Positions 10,695 to 22,626 of a stretch of 64,000 nt of DNA are shown here, piece after piece. The position numbers and the translations under genes are program-made. The first letter of the stretch is position 1. The number at the start of each line of letters is the position of its first letter. Source of the stretch: Babylonia areolata (taxonomy: Eukaryota; Mollusca; Gastropoda; Neogastropoda; Buccinidae); NCBI RefSeq assembly GCF_041734735.1, contig NC_134876.1:94316586-94380585 (forward strand), given 5' to 3'. The notes below the pieces were generated by a model that was given only the letters and a program-made list of their open reading frames with translations, searched no databases and was not told the DNA's origin.

Positions 10695-13123
10695 GTAACG
10701 TGTGCACCATTTGTCAAGTGTCAGCAAGGGCTTTGTGGGAGGGGATGAGGGGTGTTGGTGTCTTTTACATTGGTGTGTGATAAAGGAGTGTGGAGGTGTG
10801 GTTGAAGTAGTCTGTGGTTTTTAATGAAAAGGTTTCATATTCTGTCTGTCTGTGTATATGTAATATCTATATGTTTTGACAGGGGGGGGAATATTTTTCT
10901 GTGTGGGAGAGTGTTTATGTGCCGTGTTTGTCAGATTTCTTTTTAAACAAAAATGTGACTGTATTTTTAACCTTATTTTTACAGTACCTTACAAATGTGG
11001 AGCTGCACATAACCTTAAAAAACCATTACCATTTAAATTATTTATATTTATATATATAGAATAGTTCAAGGCAAGAAATAATCAGGGGAGTTTGGATGGC
11101 ATCTTGATGGATATTAATGGAAAGTGTTTGTTAATCAAACATTACTAAAAACTGGCTTTGACTAGCCCTTGACAGTGTTGGTTTTATGTACAGTTGTGCT
11201 CATCCATTCATCAGTGTATTGTCTTGTTTCCGGAGCTTCATCATTGTCTCCCTGTGTCTTGTGAACTGATAATGTCATTTGCTTTGGCATGGCACTTGAT
11301 GTCATTGACATGTGGTCCTTATTTTGTGTAGAGTGATGCACAAAACTCATCTGATCTTTTGATCATTTGTCATTTCTGCTGTTATTTTTAGAAAAAGAAG
11401 TTTTTTCACCTCATTTCTGCCTGTAGTCTTTATATACATCATTTCTGCTCTTTTTTTTTTTTTCTTTTTTTCTTTTTTAACCTCATTTCTGCATTTTCTT
11501 TTTTTTCTCATTCATGGGCATCCAAATTTTTTTCCTTTTCATGTTAGTGGAATGGCTGAAAATCATTTTATTCGATCATTTTGTTATCTTTACAGTATCA
11601 GCAGGAATTTTTTGCCTCTATTATACCTGAGTTGCAGGAAGCAATATTTTGTGACAGATGATGTTTTGTGCCTTTGGAATGGCAACAGGAATGATTTGCT
11701 TCAATGTTGTAAGAGCACGGCAGTGTTCAGTTTTGTACATTGTAAACCTTAATCCCTTTGGATATTGTTTATTGGTTATTGTTATGTGTTTGCAGCATTT
11801 GGGGTAAACTGGTAATCAAATTGTGAAGATATATGAACTTGATTCCGGCATAGATTTGAATTAATTAGCTGTTGTTGTTTTTTAATGTTAATTCTGCCAT
11901 TCTGGCTTCTTTCAAAGTAACCACACTGGCAGGAAAACATTAACCTAGATTTGTTTATTAAAGTGTGAACACGTTCGGCACACATTTACTTGTGCTTTTG
12001 TGACAGTTGACAAAGTAAACAGAATGGCAAGTGAAAAATTGAAGTTAGATCTTTCAAGACATAATCTTTCTTCTGGCCTGGTGTCCTTATGGAGAATAAT
12101 GTTGCAAAGTTCTCAAGAATAGTGTACTGTTAGATATGAGTCACAGATTTAAGTGACTAAATAAAAGTCTATGCTCCTCACTTCAGCTTATAACTTAAGT
12201 TGTTCAGCACATTCTAAATGTAGCAAGTTGTTCTCCGCTGTAAGAGGCAGGGTCTGTACTAGTATTGATGCTTGGAATGCAGAGTATGGGGAACAGATAC
12301 ATCAGTGTAGACAGGATCTGTACTAGCATTGATGCTTGGAATGCAGAGTATGGGGAACAGATACATCAGTGTAGACAGGATCTGTACTAGTATTGATGCT
12401 TGGAATGCAGAGTATGGGGAACAGATACATCAGTGTAGACGGACACTCCCCATAATCTTTTTCAAGATATCCTGTTGGAAAAAATGTTGGAGTATAGCAT
12501 TCAGAATCAAGTTAGTGGTCAGTTTTCCTTCGCCTTTTTTTATATTACAGAAAGGCGAGAATTACAGAAACAGATTAACCCATTCATACACTAAACTTTG
12601 GTTAAAAAAAAAGAAAGAAAGAAAGAACTTTTTTGTGATACGATAGTAGTTGCCAAGTAAATGCTGATGCAAACTGCAGTTAAATGAAACAATTCAGGTG
12701 GTTCAAAAAATGCATATTTAACTTCAAGCATAAATCAAAGGATCAGAGTTCAAATGGAATTCAGTGGAAAAAAAAATGGAATACATTTTTAAAATGTAAA
12801 CTTGGTAGTTATCTTCTTAAGATCATATTTCAGATATAAATCAAAAGAAAATCTGACTTGAAATTTGTATTTTAAAAAAGATGATAATAATAATATTAAT
12901 AATAAAAAGATAATAATAATATTAATGATAAGAATTTGAATACTTAAAAATAATTTTTGAAAGTTAAATCACAGAAAGGAGAGGGTTGAGGGGAAGTATG
13001 CTTGTGGTTCTGACCGAATCCTTGACAGGTCTGTGCGGAACAAGAGGAGGTGATCGAGTTGGTGTCAGTAGGCATGCATGACAAATAGCTTTATACCTCC
13101 CCCTCTCTCTACACCTCTGCCAG
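10695..13123. other. Intron with a 64-bp tandem triplication
   Basis: T-rich tracts near 11380-11540 repeat CCTCATTTCTGC several times, and the 64-bp repeat at 12250-12441 is listed separately. An AT-rich run with ATAATAATAATATTAAT lies near 12880-12930. No further exon was found. Confidence 0.8.
12250..12441. repeat. 64-bp tandem repeat, 3 copies
   Basis: GATGCTTGGAATGCAGAG recurs at 12267, 12331 and 12395, an exact 64-bp period, with one or two differences between copies. The copies are recent and 64 is not a multiple of three, so they are not coding. Confidence 0.93.
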
Positions 13124-13315
13124 TTTCCACCTCCCGGCCTGATTCCATAGCTGAAGAGGTCTTTTCGTCGGAGGTGGACCATCGCCGGCCAGTGGCCAAG
13201 GTAGTAACACCAGTGGAGTCTGAGGAATCTGCCCAAAGGAAAAAGCAGGCATTCATCAATCTGGCGCAGGAGATGGACCTGTTTTTGGAGGGCCAGGAGC
13301 AGAGCAGGCGGGGAG
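13124..13315 (+). CDS. ANK: Ankyrin tail exon (192 nt)
   Basis: The exon starts after CTCTGCCAG and ends at GGAG|GTACAT, phase 1 at both ends. The translation starts STSRPDSIAEEVFSSEVDHR, goes on with RRPVAKVVTPVESEESAQR and ends KKQAFINLAQEMDLFLEGQ plus EQSRRG. The last part may form a helix (KQAFINLAQEMDLFLE). I do not recognise a named domain. Confidence 0.85.
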
Positions 13316-14305
13316 GTACATCCTGCACGTTCAGTCAGCATGACCACCTTTTTTTCCTTGGAGATGTTGATGGCTTAACTGTTTCCTTGGATGTTTTGAT
13401 GGGCTAACTGTTTCACTGGATGTGTCAACAGCTAACACGTGTCCTCCTGTTCCCTGTGCAGCATGAGTGTTGTTTTCCTCTTGTCATTCTCCATGTTTTT
13501 TGGTGTTTTGGTGTGTGTGTTGTTTTTTTATTGGGTTCCCAATCCATTTTGGCATGGTCACTTTGTGTCTGTTTATTTACTGTTTATCTCCTTATTTTGT
13601 ACCTTCTTTGGTTTGGATTTTGTTGGCAGAAAAAAGAGTCTAAAGTTTCTAATATGTCTGGACTCTGATCTGCACTTGTGGTACTTTTAATGCAATAGTC
13701 CGTGTTTGGTGAAAAAGGTGGATGAGATGGGCATGAAAATATGATCAGTAAAACAAACCTCTCCAGTTTTACATGCAAAGATGTGATGTCTTTCATTCAT
13801 TTCAAATTGATTTTTGAAATAACCAGTGCTGCTGAAAATACAGAGAGTTGTCTCTGATACTGTGGAACTTCGAAAGGTAGATGTGTTGAAAGGGTCTTTT
13901 GGATGAACTAAGTCATTAGGTACTTTTGCTGGAAAACAATACCATTTAGTCTGGTTATGACAGAACTCATAGGAAAACAGAATTCTGTTGTCTTTGTCTT
14001 ATCCATATTCATTCCAGATGAATCAGCTGATAATTCCTAATCCTTGTGCGGTAGTATGTCTTTGCATATGGTTAGACTGACAATAATTTTTACATGAATA
14101 AACCAATATCATTCTGTTTAAAATATAATGTTTTGATTCAAATTTTCTGAGGTAGCCAAAAATAAGTAGACGCAACAAATTCTGTGTATGTATGAAATGT
14201 CAGAAAGGTACGAAAAACATGGCTACTCATATTCATACCTTGTATTTATACAGAGAGATGAAGAACTAATTGATCTGAATTCAAAAGAAATCAAAAAGAA
14301 GCAAG

Positions 14306-14341
<36 letters not shown>

Positions 14342-17019
14342 AGTATAATCATTCAAACACATACATACGAGTACATATACACAAGCATGCACATATGCAC
14401 AGAATCATTTAAAGAATTTGGAAGAGATGGACCTGTATTTATTTCAGGTGGGAAAAATGTTATGATTGTCTTTGATTATCGATCAAAGGCATGTAAAGAG
14501 ACCACTCTGTCCTGAATGTGGTGACATATACTTGACAGGATATACTGGACTAATTTATTTTTTTTATGTTTTCTGGCCAGCAGAAATTAACATTCATGTC
14601 ATTTCTCTAAATTTGAATTCGATACCTTTGATTTGTTTTTCTTGTTATTTATCAGTATTGTCAAGAATTTACAAAATACATGTATCCACAGTTTTTGAAT
14701 ATTCATGATAGGAGTGAATTGCGTTTAATGAATGATTATGTGTTACTTTGCAATGGTGCTGATCTTGATCTCAAGCCCACTTGGATAGGTAAATGGGGTA
14801 TACACATGCAGAGACAGCAACAACAACAACAACAACAACAAAAACAAAAAGTGTGATGCTGAACTGCAGGGAAGTGGGGGACAGCCTTGATTTGACTTAA
14901 GAGGTCAATCACGATGGGGAAGGTGTGTGTTAGAATGTTAGACAATAATGAGTTGAAAAGGTTCATATGAGGCAACATCATTGCAGCCAAGCAAGCTTGA
15001 TGAATCCTCTGTGGATGAAATGGCTGTCACTTGCTTAGCTGGGTTCAAACACTGCACCTCCTTCATGGAAGACCTGAAAAGAAACTGAGCATGTTTGAAT
15101 AAAATTTTGTTTTGTCCCCTCTTGATTTTTAATTATTTTATATCAAACTATCCTGTATTCTTTAACACTTTTTCATCACTTTAATCAGTTTGAATGACCA
15201 GAAAGACTTTGAGATCAAGTGAATGTTGATGAGAATCATAACAATAGAGCAAGCAGGAAAATGATTTTTCATTTGAAGATTTTTATGGCAGATTTAGAGT
15301 GTGGGGTGCACAGAAATGATTAAGAGTAGCATTCTATTCTTTCGCTTACAGACTGATACAAAATGGCAGAACACTTAAGCATGAAGTTTTTCCACCCACC
15401 TGTCTTATATCTGCTGCTGTATACGAGATATGACTGAAGAATCTCAATCAGCTTCATGATGTTGATTGTTTCAGTCAGTCACTGCTCTTTTTACTTTCAG
15501 TCACTGTATACTAACATTTCTTCCTTGGCATGTTGTTTACCAAAACAGACCAGGAATTATTGCAAGCAACTTTTGTCACTAAAATCACTTACTTGATTGA
15601 GCACTGAATGACTTTTTTAAAAAGTTTGGTATACTGGTATGTGTATGAAATCTCTTAAATCTGTTTTGTGTTTTTATTTTGGTTTTAGTGGTTCTTCTTT
15701 TTTCTTTTTTTTTTTCTTTTTTGGTCTTGTTTTGTTTTGTTTTGTTTTGATAACTCTTTTATATTTGAAGTTGCAGGTCTTGCATGCACAGCATGTTTTC
15801 GCATTGCTTTGTGATGTTTTAATGTATTAGTTATTTTGATGATGGAAGATATGTGTGTACATCTGCCAACATTATTGAATGCATGCATTTGCTTTTTGTA
15901 AATATGCCACAGTATTGTTTGGAAAATTATTCTAAGTATTAGTTTGTGCTGTTTTGTTTATCCTTTGCTTAGGTTGTTACTGCTCTGAGAGACTTTGTGT
16001 TTCTGTATGTTGTAAGTTGTGGGAAAGCAGATAACCCTAAGAAGTTGCTGAGAAACTTATTGTGTACACTGCAAACTCTGGAAGCAGAAGACAGACAATA
16101 ATGATGAGAAAATCAGGTACTTAAAACTCGGCAGCAGCGGCAGCCAAGCCGATAGGTTATTCCACTGGTTGTTTAAAATCATTCTGAGGTTCATATAAAC
16201 TGATAGATTTTATTATTGAAAAAAAAAAGCAGAAAAGTCTTAATCAGTAGACCAAAGGTAAATCTGGTTAGAGTAATGAGGAAGGCTAGGAGTAGCTATT
16301 CTGCTGGAGGAATTGATTGTGAGCTTTGTCACAGGTCAGTCAGTAAAAGGAATATGGCATATATTTCTTTTTTTTAAACTGCTAACAGTTATGTATCAGC
16401 TATGTCATTTGGAAAAAAAAGAAAGAAAAAAGAAAAGCAGACAAGAAAAAAATTTTTAAGTCTATTTAATAGACCAAAGTCGTCCTCAATTTCAGAGTGC
16501 TGTAACATTTTTTGTTAAGAATGTTTGGAATTAAGCAAAAAAGGTGTTGCATTATAAAAACTCCACTGCTTTTTTGTACAAACAGAAAAGGGAGTGGTTG
16601 GTGGGTGAGAGGAGAACAAAATGATACAGATTTTAGTTATTAAATGTTAAATGAGAATGAGCATATTTCTTCTATTAGTCTTGAACATGTCTGTCAAATG
16701 GTTTGATATCATCACTAATCAACTGAGACAACAAAAACTTCAGAAAACATTGGTAGGATTTAGACGAATCATGTGATAGTCATGTGTGTGTTAGTATGTG
16801 TGTGTCTGTATATGCGCGTATACTTATGTGTGCATGTGTTTGTGAGTGTTGAGTCTGTGTGTGCACACATGAGTCTGTGTGTGTGTGTGTGTGTGTGATA
16901 AAAAACATAACTTTGCATATGTGATTTTTTCTTTGTTGATTTAATTCTGCCAGGATGTGTGTTTTTCGTCATTGAATTTATTGTTCAGATGTTTCTCTTC
17001 GTGGTCTCTGTTTCTGTCT

Positions 17020-17034
17020 GTCTGTGTCTGTCTG

Positions 17035-17096
<62 letters not shown>
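17020..17096. repeat. (TCTG)n/(TC)n microsatellite
   Basis: TGTC/TCTG units grade into a pure TC run about 50 bp long. Confidence 0.93.
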
Positions 17097-17097
<1 letters not shown>

Positions 17098-17584
17098 CAC
17101 TCATACACATGTACACTCACTATCTCTTTCTGTCACACATTCACTTACACACATATGTACACACATGTTAAAAAATCTTTTATTTCTCACTTTCTTTTCT
17201 CCATTTTGAAATACATGTGATGACCTACATGCTCTTGCACATTGCAGGAAACTAAAATGAAAGAAAAAAACACAAACTTTTGATGACTGATAATGTATAG
17301 AATGATTTACAAAAATACTTGATCTAAGAGGGAAAAAATATAAATCAGTCTGTGGCAGGTAAGTCATACATTTGGGTGTTAGGCTGCTAAATGATTCTCT
17401 ACCCATTACATGCACACCTCTCATCCTCCTCATCTATATACACAAATATACATGCACACAAACGTACATATACATAGATACACATGCTCACACACATTCA
17501 TGAAGTATGTGCTTGCGCGCACTCACATGCATGTGCCTGTGCGCACTCATGCATACACATACATGTGTGAGCATTCACACACTC

Positions 17585-17595
17585 ACGCATGCGCG

Positions 17596-17653
<58 letters not shown>
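17585..17653. repeat. (GC)n(CA)n compound microsatellite
   Basis: A short GCGCGC run (Z-DNA-like) leads directly into a long CA run about 150 bp before the next exon. Confidence 0.93.
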
Positions 17654-17654
<1 letters not shown>

Positions 17655-17806
17655 CCTCATTTACAACTGTAAAGCGATACATCATTACTTCTTTTTTTTA
17701 TGATAAATAATAACCCAAGAGGGATCAGCCTCCCACACCCCTTCCTCCCTTGTCAACGTACACAGCCAGGTCCTTTATCTTATCTTCTGTCACTGTGCAC
17801 CTTCAG

Positions 17807-17989
17807 ACACAGAGGAACGTGACACAGAAGTTGTGAAAGAGGAGGAAATCATGCGATCGGCAAAGACGAGTCCGGAAGAATCTAAAGTCCCACTGCCACA
17901 GGAAGCGGAGACCACAGTCCAACCGTCCCAGAAAGAACCCAGCTGGGGAGAGACACCAGCCCAGGAAGTGTACCCCACTCAGGACACAG
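17807..17989 (+). CDS. ANK: Ankyrin tail exon (183 nt)
   Basis: The acceptor GTGCACCTTCAG and the donor ACAG|GTAATG bound 61 codons in phase 1. They read DTEERDTEVVKEEEIMRSA, then KTSPEESKVPLPQEAETTV, then QPSQKEPSWGETPAQEVYP. The segment is acidic, Pro/Ser/Thr-rich and probably disordered. Codon use is more GC-rich than the surrounding intron, supporting coding. Confidence 0.88.
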
Positions 17990-18579
17990 GTAATGGATTC
18001 TGTCTTGTTTAGTTTTTGTTTGTGTTGGCGATGTTTATTTTTGGGCGTTGGCAGGGTTGGTTTTTGTGTTTGTGTGTGACCCATGTATTTTCCCTTGTAT
18101 TTGTTTCCAGTATATGGCTGTCCTTATCTGAATGGGATTTTTATGTTTCAGTATTTATGAATGTTGATATCTTTGAGCCAACATGAGTGTTTCAGTGTCC
18201 CAGATGTGATTCACCATCACCACCACCACCTTCTACCCCTTATTTCTTCTTACAGTTGTCTTTTTTCTTTCTTTTTTCTTTTTTTTTCTTTTTTTTTTTA
18301 GGGTGGGAGAGGAGGATAGGTTTTATTTGAAGAAGAAAAAAAATAAATGGGGGTAAGGCGGTTATAGACCTTATAGAAGAGTCAGAGAACATAACATACA
18401 TTATCTTCACTTTCACTTCCCTCTTATCCCCATCGGCTTCGTTAGACTTCAGAGTTGTTTTTTGCTCATTACATATGCCAAAATATTACCCAAAGATGAC
18501 AACTAATGCTTCACAGAAAGTACAAATACATGTATATTAAACATGGCTGAGTGGATATAAATCTGCTCAGCAGCTGTTC

Positions 18580-18950
18580 AAGTTTTCCAGTCCACTTCTT
18601 TGTTCATGGGCTGTGACTCCCACGTTCAATCATATGCATGACTGGGCTTTTACATGTATGACCGTTAGTGCACCACCATGTAGGCAGCCATACTCTGTTT
18701 TCAGGGGTGTGTATGCAGGGAATGTTCTTGTTTCCATAACCCACCAAACGCTGACATAGATTATGGAATCTTTAACATGCATATTTGATCTTATGCATGT
18801 GTGTACACAAGAAAGGGGTTCAGGCACTGGCAGGTCTGCTTATCTGTTGACCTGGAAGAATGGAAAAATCTCCACCCTTGACCCACATGATGCTGTCACA
18901 GGGATTTAAACTTGGGACCATCAGATTGAAAGTCCAATACTGTAAAAAGA
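18580..18950 (-). mobile_element. tRNA-derived SINE
   Basis: On the minus strand, TTGGACTTTCAATCTGA and a decayed B-box (AGTTTAAATCC, about 18902-18912) form part of a tRNA-like head. The body that follows includes GGTCAACAGATAAGCAGACC, GTTAAAGATTCC, ATGTCAGCGTTTGGTGGG and TTATGGAAACAAGAACAT, and ends in GAACGTGGGAGTCACAGCCC. I remember this body as a widespread mollusc SINE. The first bases of the tRNA head (A box) are not recognisable. Confidence 0.8.
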
Positions 18951-18984
18951 ACATATCTGCAGGCATTCCTAGACACTGACTGGT

Positions 18985-19220
18985 CAGTATTAAGAATCTC
19001 TTAAAATCCCAGTGGCGCTGGTTGGGGATTTTTCTGTCTTTGATTCAGCTTACATGCAGGCCTGCAAGAACCGGCTGCAGATCAAATTTACACATTTCAA
19101 AGATCCATTTATCCATGTCAGCTTTCAGTGGTTTATGGAAACAAACAGTCAGCGAACACCACTCCATGACGACAGAATATGGTTGGTGAGATTTAAAGTG
19201 ATGCATACTAAACTCCATTC
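18985..19220 (+). mobile_element. Diverged SINE copy, inverted relative to the previous one
   Basis: The plus strand carries the same body as the minus-strand copy at 18580-18950: GGGGATTTTTCTGTC, GCAGATCAAATTTACAC, CAAAGATCCATTTATCCATG and GTGGTTTATGGAAACAAAC in the same order. It is shorter and more diverged and has lost the tRNA head. Confidence 0.75.
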
Positions 19221-20535
19221 ACAGATGAGTCAATGTTTTGGGTCACAGATCTTCATAGCAGAAGAATCTGCCTTAGCTATTTTATTGATCAGTGGATCCT
19301 TTCCAGGTGTTGATCAAAAGATCATTCCCAGATATTAATCAGTGAATCCTTTTCAGATAAGACCTAAAGCATTGTCCATGTTCTTGAGCAAAGAAAAATT
19401 AAACTGCAGTGATAAAGCTTGCAGTTGTACTGTCTTGCAGCCTTTAGTATTGAGTGTGAAAGACCATGTTTTTTACTGACTCCTGCGCTTTATCCTGCCC
19501 TTGCCTTTGGACATCTGTGGTACTGCTCTGTGATTGTTTGTAAGCTCCAAATTCCTGTTTGTTTTTTCTTTGTTTATTTGTTGTTGTTGTTTTTTAATCT
19601 GGACTTTGTGGTTTGTAGAGCTCTCTGGGTTGTAGAGCTCTGTTTTTACTCAGTATGAAAGCTCAGTAAATATGTTACCCACAGTTGTGGAATAGCATTC
19701 TGAGTGTGAGAAAAATGCCCATGAGGAAAAGGAACAGTTGGATGATACTTATATAGAGCTTATCCATCTAAATGGGTATGTTGGTGACAAACTGTTTCAA
19801 TTTAGGTTAAGAAAACTTTGTGTGCTGACAGACTTCTGAAGGTCTCTGCCTTCCTCTCATTGTGTGTCAGAGTACGAAACTAAAACTGATATAATTCAGA
19901 TAGTAATTATGGATCAGTGAAAATGAATTCTCAACAGAACAGCTGTGAGCTCCGTTCTTTTCAGGCCAGATCAAACCTCAGAGTGACAGTGTAAAGCATG
20001 CATTGTCCGTCCTTGTTTTCAGCTGGCTGAAATGACTGAGATAGGGTTGATAGCTGGTGAGAATAACTGGAACAAATTCTGCTGTGGATTATTGATTCGT
20101 CTTTACAATTAGATTTTTTTCATCATAAGATTTGGACACATCATATTTGAACAGACATTCTTGCCCATTGATTCACCCACCAGTGTTTTCATCAGCCATT
20201 ATTTTTCAAACCAGTTATTGAAATATTGAAATATTCCCAAGTAATTTTGCAAATTCAGAAACGATCAGATAATGTTTGTCTGTTTTAATTGTTGTTTTAA
20301 TCCCCTCTACTTTCTGTTAATCTGTGCATTAAATCATGTGGCTGATTTTTATATGAATCATACAGGAGTCATGGAAAACCTTGCCTCTGTTTTGTATGCT
20401 TGTTTTTGTTCTGTTTGTAGTCAGTTGCTGTGACTGTATGATGAGGTGTGTACCCGTTATGCTGGTTTGGGAACAGCTTGGCTTTTGGCTGATTCATGTA
20501 AGGTGTGTGTGCATGTGAGTTGCTACTTCTTACAG

Positions 20536-20604
20536 GAGATGAACCTGAAGATGAAGAAGTAGTTCGAACCCCTCCCCCCAGTCCAACTGAAAAGTTCAAA
20601 CAAG
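20536..20604 (+). CDS. ANK: Ankyrin tail exon (69 nt)
   Basis: The acceptor ACTTCTTACAG and the donor CAAG|GTACCT bound 23 codons in phase 1: GDEPEDEEVVRTPPPSPTEK then FKQ. RTPPPSPTEK has the form of a proline-directed phosphorylation site and an SH3-type proline stretch (inference). Confidence 0.87.
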
Positions 20605-20883
20605 GTACCTATCACAGTTCTTGCTTCTGACTGGTCTTAATGTTTGCTTGCTTTTAGTTTTTCTTTTGCATCATGCAGTATTTGCTGTGTTTTGTCAGTG
20701 AGTTGAAGATGTGAGTGAACTTCAGTTAATTGTTTGGTCGTTGTTACATTGTCTCAGTATTCTGTGAGTTTGGTTTGTGTCTTGAAATCTTTGCAACTGC
20801 AAAAGGAGGCTTCACTGTTCAAGTGTGATGCCAGTGTGTGTTCGCCTGTCAAGTCTCTCTCTATCTCTCTCTCTTCTGAATTT

Positions 20884-20937
<54 letters not shown>

Positions 20938-20940
20938 CAC

Positions 20941-21020
<80 letters not shown>

Positions 21021-22482
21021 CACACAATATATATATATACACACACACAAACATGTGCATGTGTTTGTGTGTGTGTGTGTGTGTCAGAAATTCAGAAGGA
21101 AGGAAATAAAGAAAGGGAGAAACAGAAAACAGAATATCACTGACATTCGGAATTTTCAGTTCATTTATTCCAAATGGAATGTACATGACTGCTGTGCGCC
21201 TGTTGGCAAAGAACTGCCTGCCCACTTGACGTAATAGCTTCCGCTAAGAACCGGTAGTGTGCCTTCGTTAGTATGAAGCAGCCTGTCTGGAGTGTGCCAA
21301 AACAGCATTCCCCTTGTTTGTGAACTATGGGTAATGTGTGTGTTTGAAGTGTTCAGAAACAGAAGTAAAAAGAGGGGTGGTTTTGGTGGTTTTCTTTGCT
21401 TTGGTGGTGTGAAAGTGATGGTAATATTTGTTATAAAATGTTTCTATTCTGGATAGTGAATGGTGAAGATGAACAGATTTCTCAGTGAATTTATCACAAG
21501 AGTATTATTTGTAACTCTTATGTCTGTCTTTCTCTCTGTTTCTTGTTCTCATTTTGTCTCTTCATTTTGGTAAATACATGTATACCAACACTGTCATGCT
21601 ACCTGTGAATGTAATGCAGGAGGTTTTGCTGGTACTTTTTTTGTGTGTGTGTAGACCTAAGTAAACTTGATGCAGCAGAGGGGGTTTCTAGTCTTACTGA
21701 CAATCAAAGAAACGTTCGTGAAACTGTAAGTTTTTATGTACTTCATGGGGAACCGTTATTTTATTTTATGTTTATATTAGAAATATGGAAGCCTGAATTT
21801 CAGCAAGGTTTTGTGACAGTGTTGGCTTTGAATCGTTTGATGAGAGAGGATTTCATGAAACTGAAATTTATTTCCAGATTTCTCCTTGACCAGCAATTTA
21901 ATGTTGATTATTCGGAAAAGGTCGCCTTGAGCAGAATGAAATTGAAAATGTTTCAAACAAGTTCTTTTTAAAATCCAAGAAGAGTCTAATTGCTTTGTAG
22001 GTTGTCTAAATAACTGGATGGATATTGACTGGTTGACTGAACTGATCAGTTAAGGAGGGTGTATTGCAAGTGTCATATTTGACCAGTCCTTGTTCCAAAC
22101 TTTTCAACATTCATGTTCTCAAGTAGATGCTTTTAACTTCGTACATTTTTTTCAATATCAAGAAAATTATAGCTTAAACCAAAAAGACCCTACTGCATAT
22201 GATAAGCTTGTCTGTTGTATGCATTGCACTGATGTAGTTGAAAGTTGCTTGGGTATTATACCTCTGCATATTCCTTTCAGTTACTTTCTTCCATGTATTC
22301 ATGATTATTTCATCAGTTTCATGTTGTGTATTTCCTTGTTGTTGTTTTTTTTCCTCAAATCTATCCATGTGTTGTGAAGAAGTTTTTGACATCCATTATG
22401 CTTTCCTTATTATGTTGATTTTATCCTATTCTATGACTTCATGCATGCTTGTGACCTTTGTTCTTAACTGCGGCATAAACAG
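20605..22482. other. Intron with a repeat-based inverted repeat
   Basis: It contains the CA/TA/CA/TG compound repeat and inverted arms at 20874-21097. An exon-like stretch at 21655-21725 was rejected because its exit phase does not fit. Confidence 0.8.
20874..21097. repeat. Compound microsatellite forming an inverted repeat
   Basis: The left arm TTCTGAATTTCTCACAC (20874-20890) matches the reverse complement of the right arm GTGTCAGAAATTCAGAA (21081-21097) at 16 of 17 bases. The arms continue inward as CA on the left and TG on the right, with ATGCACACAATATATA occurring twice and (TA)n in the centre. Confidence 0.85.
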
Positions 22483-22626
22483 AGGAAGCTGAAGATTACG
22501 TGCAAGAGGAGGAAGAGGAAGAAAGAACAGACGAGTACACAGAAATTGTAGAGACATTTGAAACTTCAGACGACGGGGGGAAAACTTGGAAAAAGTATAG
22601 GAAAGTCACTAGAATCACCGCTTCGG
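22483..22626 (+). CDS. ANK: Ankyrin tail exon with W-RKVTRIT motif (144 nt)
   Basis: The exon follows GCGGCATAAACAG and ends TCGG|GTACAT, phase 1 both ends. It reads EEAEDYVQEEEEEERTDEY, then TEIVETFETSDDGGKTWKK, then YRKVTRITASG. After a Glu-rich start comes a basic W-x3-RKVTRIT stretch. A similar W-x2-RKITRLT occurs in giant exon 2 at 59949-59978. The alternation of acidic block and basic motif suggests a binding motif, function unknown. Confidence 0.88.

Larger units (their letters stand above)
13316..17806. other. Intron rich in microsatellites
   Basis: About 4.5 kb. It contains (CA)n at about 14307-14341, (CAA)n at 14817-14846, a GT-rich run at about 16785-16898, a TCTG/TC run at about 17010-17096 and a GC/CA run at about 17585-17653. 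No recognisable mobile element was found. Weak exon-like signals at 14448-14492 were rejected. Confidence 0.8.
17990..20535. other. Intron with an inverted SINE pair
   Basis: Besides the two SINE copies (about 18580-18950 and 18985-19220) and a T-rich tract at 18260-18300, I see nothing more than AT-rich spacer. Confidence 0.8.

Noticed and set aside
12250-12441. CRISPR-like array
   Set aside because: The units are directly adjacent with no variable spacers, and the context is an animal intron.
14448-14492. 45-nt phase-1 segment reading GKNVMIVFDYRSKA between acceptor-like and donor-like sites
   Set aside because: Frame fits, but the donor is poor and the residues are hydrophobic and basic, unlike all neighbours.
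14750-15060. Stretch with a B-box-like GGGTTCAAAC near 15045 and a (CAA)n run
   Set aside because: No A box at the right distance and no match to the SINE bodies seen elsewhere; not called a SINE or tRNA.
21655-21725. Exon-like segment reading DLSKLDAAEGVSSLTDNQ with a good donor
   Set aside because: It enters in phase 1 but leaves in phase 0, while the next exon (22483) needs phase 1. No partner exon was found, and the acceptor is a GT-rich run.
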